Source of the DNA: Parasphingopyxis sp. CP4
GTDB lineage: Bacteria > Pseudomonadota > Alphaproteobacteria > Sphingomonadales > Sphingomonadaceae
Direction of reading: 5' to 3'
Assembly: GCF_013378055.1 (NCBI RefSeq)
Contig: NZ_CP051130.1
Location: 2,420,001 to 2,484,000, forward strand
Length of the DNA stretch: 64,000 nucleotides
Part shown: in pieces, positions 59,268-64,000 of the stretch
Numbering within the stretch: the stretch's first letter is position 1
Layout of the letters: each line of letters opens with the position of its first letter
Notes under the pieces: generated by a model
Seen by the model: the letters and a program-made list of their open reading frames with translations, nothing else
What the model was told of the DNA's origin: nothing
Databases searched by the model: none
Made by a program: the position numbers and the translations under genes

Positions 59268-61448
59268 ATGGCAATCGCAATCCGAACCGGCCTTGAAGAG
59301 CCCGAAACCGATGGGGGATTTGTCCCGCATCGTCCCGATCGGCCGGACAAGGCCGAAGGCGGGAAGCCGTTTGAACTGGTTTCCGATTATGAACCGTCCG
59401 GCGATCAGCCAACCGCGATAGCCGAGCTCGTCGAAACCGCCGAAGCCGGCGAGAAGGATCAGGTGCTTTTGGGGGTAACAGGATCGGGCAAGACCTTCAC
59501 CATGGCCAAAGTGATCGAAGCCCTGCAGCGCCCCGGCCTGGTGCTCGCGCCCAACAAGATCCTCGCTGCCCAGCTCTATGGCGAGTTCAAGCAATTCTTC
59601 CCGAACAATGCGGTCGAATATTTCGTCAGCTATTATGACTATTACCAGCCCGAGGCCTATGTCCCGCGGTCTGACACCTATATCGAGAAAGAAAGCTCGG
59701 TAAATGAAGCGATCGACCGGATGCGCCATTCGGCCACGCGATCGCTGCTCGAGCGCGACGACGTGCTGATCGTCGCCTCGGTGTCTTGCCTCTATGGTAT
59801 CGGTTCGGTTGAAACCTATGCGGCGATGACCTTCGATCTTAAGAAGAACCAGGTCGTCGATCAGCGCGATATCATCCGTAAACTCGTCTCGCTTCAGTAT
59901 AAGCGCAATGATGCGGCCTTTGCGCGCGGCAATTTTCGCGTGCGCGGCGACAATCTCGAAGTCTTTCCCAGCCATTATGAAGATATGGCCTGGCGGATCA
60001 GCATGTTTGGTGACGAGATTGAGGAGATCGCCGAATTCGATCCGCTGACCGGCAAGAAAGGCACCAAGCTCGATCGCGTGCGCGTCTTTGCCAATTCGCA
60101 TTATGTCACGCCGGGTCCGACCATGAAGCAGGCGATGGGCGCGATCCGGCGCGAGCTCGAAGTGCGGCTGAAAGAGCTGCAGGATGCGGGCATGCTGCTC
60201 GAAGCGCAGCGGCTGGAACAGCGCACCAATTTCGATCTGGAGATGATCGCCGCGACCGGCAGCTGCGCGGGCATCGAAAATTACTCCCGCTTCCTGACCG
60301 GCCGACTGCCCGGCGAACCGCCACCGACATTGTTTGAATATCTACCTGATAATGCGCTGCTTTTCGTCGATGAAAGCCATCAGACGATCCCGCAGGTCGG
60401 CGCCATGGCGCGCGGTGACCATCGCCGCAAATTGACGCTTGCCGAATATGGGTTCCGCCTGCCGAGCTGCATCGACAACCGTCCGTTGCGCTTCAACGAA
60501 TGGGATGCGATGCGGCCGCAGACTGTCTGTGTCAGCGCGACGCCCGGGCCATGGGAAATGGAACAGACCGGCGGCGTGTTTAGCGAGCAGGTGATCCGGC
60601 CGACGGGTCTCATCGATCCGCCCGTGTTTATCCGCCCGGTCGAAGAACAGGTGGATGATTGCATCAATGAATGCCGGGAAACGGCGAAGAAGGGCTATCG
60701 CACATTGGTGACCACGCTCACCAAGCGGATGGCCGAAGACCTGACCGAGTTCATGCATGAGGCGGGTCTGCGCGTGCGCTACATGCATAGCGATGTCGAA
60801 ACGCTGGAGCGGATTGAGCTGATCCGGGATCTGCGGCTGGGCGTCTATGATGTTCTCGTCGGGATCAACCTGCTGCGCGAAGGCCTAGACATCCCCGAAT
60901 GCGGATTGGTCTGCATTCTCGACGCGGACAAGGAAGGCTTCCTGCGCTCCGAAACCTCATTGGTGCAGACGATCGGCCGGGCCGCGCGCAATGTCGAAGG
61001 CCGCGTGATCCTCTATGGCGATCGGATAACCGGATCGATGGAGCGGGCGATTGCCGAAACCGATCGCCGTCGCGAAAAGCAGAGGGAGTATAACGCGCTC
61101 CACGGCATTACGCCGACAACGATCAAGCGCGACATTGCCGATATCGTCGCCCATGCCGCGAGCAAGGATCAGGTGACGGTCGATACCGGCGATGAAGAGG
61201 TCAACAATCTCGTCGGCCATAATCTGCGCGCTTATATTGAGGATCTCGAAAAACGGATGCGCGCGGCGGCGGGCGATCTTGAGTTTGAGGAAGCCGGGCG
61301 GTTGCGCGACGAGATCCGGCGATTGGAAGCCGAAGAGCTGGGCCTGCCAGCCGACGAGCAGGTCGCCCAACCCAAGGGCCGCGCCACCGAAGGCCGGCCG
61401 GGCACCCGCAAGATGCGCTACGGCAAGACCCAGCGGAAGATGCGCTAG
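59268..61448 (+). CDS. uvrB: UvrABC system protein B
   Basis: A 726-residue UvrB, the damage-verifying helicase of nucleotide excision repair. The P-loop GVTGSGKTF is at 69-77, the beta-hairpin region [22 protein letters not shown] follows near 118, the [15 protein letters not shown]-like segment [12 protein letters not shown], helicase motif [11 protein letters not shown], and the C-terminal UVR domain [31 protein letters not shown] 59268 is the family start; the upstream frame is dismissed. It is a housekeeping gene next to the DUF3617 cluster. Confidence 0.97.
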   Translation: MAIAIRTGLEEPETDGGFVPHRPDRPDKAEGGKPFELVSDYEPSGDQPTAIAELVETAEAGEKDQVLLGVTGSGKTFTMAKVIEALQRPGLVLAPNKILAAQLYGEFKQFFPNNAVEYFVSYYDYYQPEAYVPRSDTYIEKESSVNEAIDRMRHSATRSLLERDDVLIVASVSCLYGIGSVETYAAMTFDLKKNQVVDQRDIIRKLVSLQYKRNDAAFARGNFRVRGDNLEVFPSHYEDMAWRISMFGDEIEEIAEFDPLTGKKGTKLDRVRVFANSHYVTPGPTMKQAMGAIRRELEVRLKELQDAGMLLEAQRLEQRTNFDLEMIAATGSCAGIENYSRFLTGRLPGEPPPTLFEYLPDNALLFVDESHQTIPQVGAMARGDHRRKLTLAEYGFRLPSCIDNRPLRFNEWDAMRPQTVCVSATPGPWEMEQTGGVFSEQVIRPTGLIDPPVFIRPVEEQVDDCINECRETAKKGYRTLVTTLTKRMAEDLTEFMHEAGLRVRYMHSDVETLERIELIRDLRLGVYDVLVGINLLREGLDIPECGLVCILDADKEGFLRSETSLVQTIGRAARNVEGRVILYGDRITGSMERAIAETDRRREKQREYNALHGITPTTIKRDIADIVAHAASKDQVTVDTGDEEVNNLVGHNLRAYIEDLEKRMRAAAGDLEFEEAGRLRDEIRRLEAEELGLPADEQVAQPKGRATEGRPGTRKMRYGKTQRKMR

Positions 61449-61527
61449 GGGTTGCCGCGAGCGCGCCGTCTGATTTGGCAGCATTTTTCGGGAGGCGCGC
61501 GTGCCACCAAGCTGCTACAGCCATGGC

Positions 61528-62211
61528 ATGTCATTCGATACGCACGATTTTTTCGATCTCGACAATTACGGCGCGGTGCGGTTGCCCGGCCTGCTGAGCG
61601 CCGCGCAATGCCGCGATATCATCGCCTGTTGGGAAAGCCCTGAACGGTTCCGCAGCGAGGTTGTGATGGAACATAAGGGCTATGGCAGCGGCACCTATCG
61701 CTATTTCGATTATCCGCTGCCGGACCCGGTCGCCCGGCTGCGCACATCGCTCTATCCGTCACTCGCGACAATCGCCAATCGCTGGGCGGAGCAACTGGGC
61801 GGCGATGCATCCTTTCCCGCAGACCATCAAAGCTATCTCGATCAGTGCCATGCTGCGGGCCAGACCAAGGCCACGCCCCTGATCCTGCGCTATGGAGAAG
61901 GCGATTGGAACGCGCTCCACCAGGATATTTATGGCGACTGCGTCTTTCCGCTGCAGCTCGCCATCCTGCTGTCCGAGCCCGAAAAGGATTTCACCGGCGG
62001 CGAGTTCGTCCTGTCCGAGCAGCGTCCTCGCATGCAGTCCCGCCCGGAAGTCGTGCAACTCGCCCAGGGCGATGGCGTCGTCTTCGCCACGCGCGAACGC
62101 CCCGCTCCCTCCAAACGCGGATATCGCCGCGTCCAGATGCGCCACGGCGTCAGCCGCATCCGCAGCGGAAACCGCTGGACCTTGGGCATCATCTTCCACG
62201 ACGCGGGGTGA
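61528..62211 (+). CDS. 2OG-Fe(II) oxygenase family protein
   Basis: A 227-residue dioxygenase. Facial triad: HQD in NALHQDIYGDCVFPLQ, distal His in MRHGVSRIRSGNRW and the 2-oxoglutarate-binding arginine R in RWTLGIIFHDA; the fold is like the PF09859-type oxygenases, which hydroxylate an unknown substrate. ATG 61528 is preferred; an upstream GTG (61501) is possible. Confidence 0.88.
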   Translation: MSFDTHDFFDLDNYGAVRLPGLLSAAQCRDIIACWESPERFRSEVVMEHKGYGSGTYRYFDYPLPDPVARLRTSLYPSLATIANRWAEQLGGDASFPADHQSYLDQCHAAGQTKATPLILRYGEGDWNALHQDIYGDCVFPLQLAILLSEPEKDFTGGEFVLSEQRPRMQSRPEVVQLAQGDGVVFATRERPAPSKRGYRRVQMRHGVSRIRSGNRWTLGIIFHDAG

Positions 62212-62318
62212 CGGGCGCCGCCTGACGGTCCCCCGACCCACTATTTGATCCATGTCATTTCGGGATCGCCCTCCCGCGCGCTACAGTCTTCCCTGTAACC
62301 TGCACAGGAGAGTCGCGC

Positions 62319-63779
62319 ATGGCCCGTTCACCAGATCTCGATCCTGAGGGCACACGATTGCCGATCAAATTTGATGGGACCTCAAACGGCGAATTTTTTC
62401 CGCGCCCACCCACCGTCAACCAGCATTATGCCAACCGGCTTGCCCATGAAGCGGCGAGTGATCATGCCAAGAAACTCGGCATGGGGCGCCGGGCGTTTCT
62501 GGTGTCTTCGATGGGGGCGGCGACGACGCTTGCGGCGTGTAACCGCGCCAATCCGAACTCCGGCGGAGTCTACAGCGTCACCGAAGAAGCCGGGTTTGAG
62601 CCTGCTGCAGCCGATGCCGCAGTCGGCGGCGATGAGTTCATTCTCGATGTGCAAACCCATTGCGTCGATCCCTCCGCCGCCTGGGCCACCGGGCGCGATG
62701 GCGAGATTTGGGAAGCCGCGCTCTCCCGCGCGTTCGGCCAGTCCACGCAATGCACCGACGGCAGCTATGATTGCTATTCCGCCCAGACATTGGCGCGCGA
62801 AGTCTATCTCGACAGCGACACGGACGTCGCGGTCGTCTCGGCGCTCTGGGGAACGGCCGAGAGCAATCCCACGCCGATCAGCTATGCCGCCGAAGCGCGC
62901 GGTATCATCGAACAGATTGGCGGCGAAGGCGCACGCTGCCTGATCCATGGTGGTGTGCTGCCCAATGATCCCGGCGAGCTTGAAGCGATGGACGAAAAAG
63001 CCGAGGTGCATGGCGTGGATGCGTGGAAAATGTATCCGCAATGGGGCCCTGATGCAGCTGGCTTCTTCCTCGACGAAAGCGATTATGCGGACCGGGTGTT
63101 CGACAATGCCCGGCGGCTCGGCAAGACGGTAATCGCGGTCCATAAGGGCGTGACGCTCTATGGTCTCGATCCGCTCTATTCGAGTCCGCGCGATATGGGG
63201 AATGCGGCGGTCGACAATCCGGACATCACTTTCCTCGTCTATCATTCGGGCTTCCAACCCGGCGTGACCGAAGCGGAATATGATACCAATGGCGGCGGCG
63301 TCGATCGGCTCGTGAAGGCGCATCGCGATGCGGGACTGCGACCGAATGAGGGCAATCTCTACGCCGAAATGGGCTCGCTCTGGCGTTATTTCATGGGCCG
63401 GCCGGACGAGGCCGCCCATGTGATGGGCAAGCTGCTCCAGACTTTTGGCGAGGAACGGATCGTCTGGGGTACAGACTCGATCTGGTATGGCAGCCCGCAG
63501 GACCAGATCCAGGCCTTCCGCGCCTTTGAGATCAGCGCGGAATATCAGGAACGCTTTGGCTATCCGGCGCTGACGCCCGAAGCAAAGCGCAAGATTTTCG
63601 GCCTCAATGGCGCAGCGGTCTATGGCATCGATCCGGCTGAAATTGCGACCCATCAGGCGCTGCCCGAACGGCGCGCGGAATATCGGGCCGAAGCCAATCC
63701 GAGCTTTGCCACCTATGGTCCGAAAACGCGGCGCGAATTTATGGCCAACTGGACTGCGCATGGCGGTCGCCCGGGATAG
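62319..63779 (+). CDS. Amidohydrolase-family protein with internal Tat-like signal
   Basis: A 486-residue metal-dependent hydrolase of the amidohydrolase-2 (TIM-barrel) family. The first 50 residues are an unusual cytoplasmic-looking leader before GMGRRAFLVSSMGAATTLAAC, a twin-arginine and lipobox-like signal at about 54-75. The barrel starts FILDVQTHCVDP (metal-binding His), includes WKMYPQWGPDAAGFFLDE, TVIAVHKGV, HSGFQPG and IVWGTDSIWYGSPQDQIQAF with the metal aspartate. Related proteins decarboxylate or hydrolyse aromatic or other acids. Substrate unknown. The signal far from the start is unusual. Confidence 0.85.
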   Translation: MARSPDLDPEGTRLPIKFDGTSNGEFFPRPPTVNQHYANRLAHEAASDHAKKLGMGRRAFLVSSMGAATTLAACNRANPNSGGVYSVTEEAGFEPAAADAAVGGDEFILDVQTHCVDPSAAWATGRDGEIWEAALSRAFGQSTQCTDGSYDCYSAQTLAREVYLDSDTDVAVVSALWGTAESNPTPISYAAEARGIIEQIGGEGARCLIHGGVLPNDPGELEAMDEKAEVHGVDAWKMYPQWGPDAAGFFLDESDYADRVFDNARRLGKTVIAVHKGVTLYGLDPLYSSPRDMGNAAVDNPDITFLVYHSGFQPGVTEAEYDTNGGGVDRLVKAHRDAGLRPNEGNLYAEMGSLWRYFMGRPDEAAHVMGKLLQTFGEERIVWGTDSIWYGSPQDQIQAFRAFEISAEYQERFGYPALTPEAKRKIFGLNGAAVYGIDPAEIATHQALPERRAEYRAEANPSFATYGPKTRREFMANWTAHGGRPG

Positions 63780-63850
63780 GCGTCGGGATCGCTTGATATC
63801 GGGCGATTTCCTCCCCATTGATAGAGAAACCTATTCCTTGGGAGAATCCC

Positions 63851-64000
63851 GTGCGACCGATCCTCTATATTGTCCTGCCTGCCCTGGCCTTGAGTGCCTG
63901 TGCACGCACCGAAACGCCCGAAGAAGCGCGCGCCGCGGCGCAAGCGGCCCAGGCGGAATATGCGCGTCTCGCCGCCGAAGCGCGGGCCGGCAGCGAAGTA
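63851..64000 (+). CDS. Lipoprotein, 5-prime part only
   Basis: The window ends inside this gene after 50 codons. The GTG start follows GGGAG at 6 bases. The signal peptide RPILYIVLPALALSAC has the lipobox LSAC; the mature part begins ARTETPEEARAAAQAAQAEYARLAAEARAGSE, a long alanine/glutamate-rich helix. No family can be named from this part. Confidence 0.75.
   Translation, partial: MRPILYIVLPALALSACARTETPEEARAAAQAAQAEYARLAAEARAGSEV

Noticed and set aside
62382-63818. 478-residue open frame on the minus strand opposite the amidohydrolase
   Set aside because: Composition (rich in Arg, Ile, His) and lack of motifs are typical of a shadow frame; the plus-strand frame is clearly coding.
1-64000. 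tRNA, rRNA and CRISPR features
   Set aside because: No cloverleaf-like sequences, rRNA-like stretches or regularly spaced repeat arrays were recognised on either strand.

Overview
The window looks like one contiguous chromosomal piece of an alphaproteobacterium, most probably of the order Sphingomonadales. This is inferred from gene content and protein style: a CrtZ carotenoid hydroxylase, CdnL/CarD, an ATP12 chaperone, alphaproteobacterial SspB, a Suv3-like helicase, a TIGR02186/TauE pair, NfrB-type glycosyltransferase, GIN-domain lipoprotein, DUF2585 protein, a perfect CtrA site, high GC, and short start/stop overlaps in most operons. I saw no tRNA, rRNA, CRISPR array, transposase, integrase or plasmid/phage module. 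Bases 1-87 hold no recognisable gene.

Layout. 0-5.5 kb: a macro-domain gene with a premature stop, crtZ, a crotonase-family gene, sucC (without sucD) and etfBA behind a perfect palindromic operator. 5.5-12 kb: TonB-C-domain protein, SDR, carD, fdxA, S4-domain protein and Suv3-like helicase, with two kinds of palindromic intergenic repeat. 12-22 kb: M23 peptidase behind a CtrA site, HerA-like ATPase, TIGR02186/TauE pair, NfrB-like glycosyltransferase and its partner, NhaA, GIN lipoprotein. 22-25.4 kb: his operon hisB-H-A-F-(63-aa protein)-hisE. 25.5-35.4 kb: serine hydrolase, sspB, fumC, a repeat-bearing Tat lipoprotein coupled to a DUF418 membrane protein, gmk, and a tightly coupled crcB-rluC-HAD-small membrane protein-ATP12 operon. 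35.4-43.5 kb: many small envelope proteins and lipoproteins, a solitary ExbD, a SOUL protein, a YjhX-type protein, an epoxide-hydrolase-like protein, TraR/DksA-type zinc finger, nuclease.

43.5-49.7 kb: an nrdA-lipoprotein-membrane protein-nrdB operon preceded by two NrdR-type boxes. Directly behind nrdB, on the same strand and only 11 bases away, sits a more AT-rich three-gene set: a TIR-domain protein, a 49-residue four-cysteine zinc ribbon and an unknown protein. This looks like an accessory, possibly defence-related, cassette captured by the nrd operon.

49.7-64 kb: YedK/HMCES-type protein, an Acg-type nitroreductase coupled to a MarR regulator, a BVMO-like flavoprotein that lacks the signature histidine, another TraR-type protein, a VOC protein, then the most unusual locus of the window: two tandem paralogous proteins built as cytoplasmic TIR domain, single membrane helix and periplasmic DUF3617-like four-cysteine domain, next to three stand-alone DUF3617 lipoproteins (55.1-59.1 kb). 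uvrB, a 2OG-Fe(II) oxygenase, an amidohydrolase and the start of a lipoprotein gene close the window.

The TIR-membrane-DUF3617 pair with its lipoprotein paralogues is my best candidate for an undescribed system: the architecture suggests an envelope-sensing receptor with a possible NADase output, but that role is inference.
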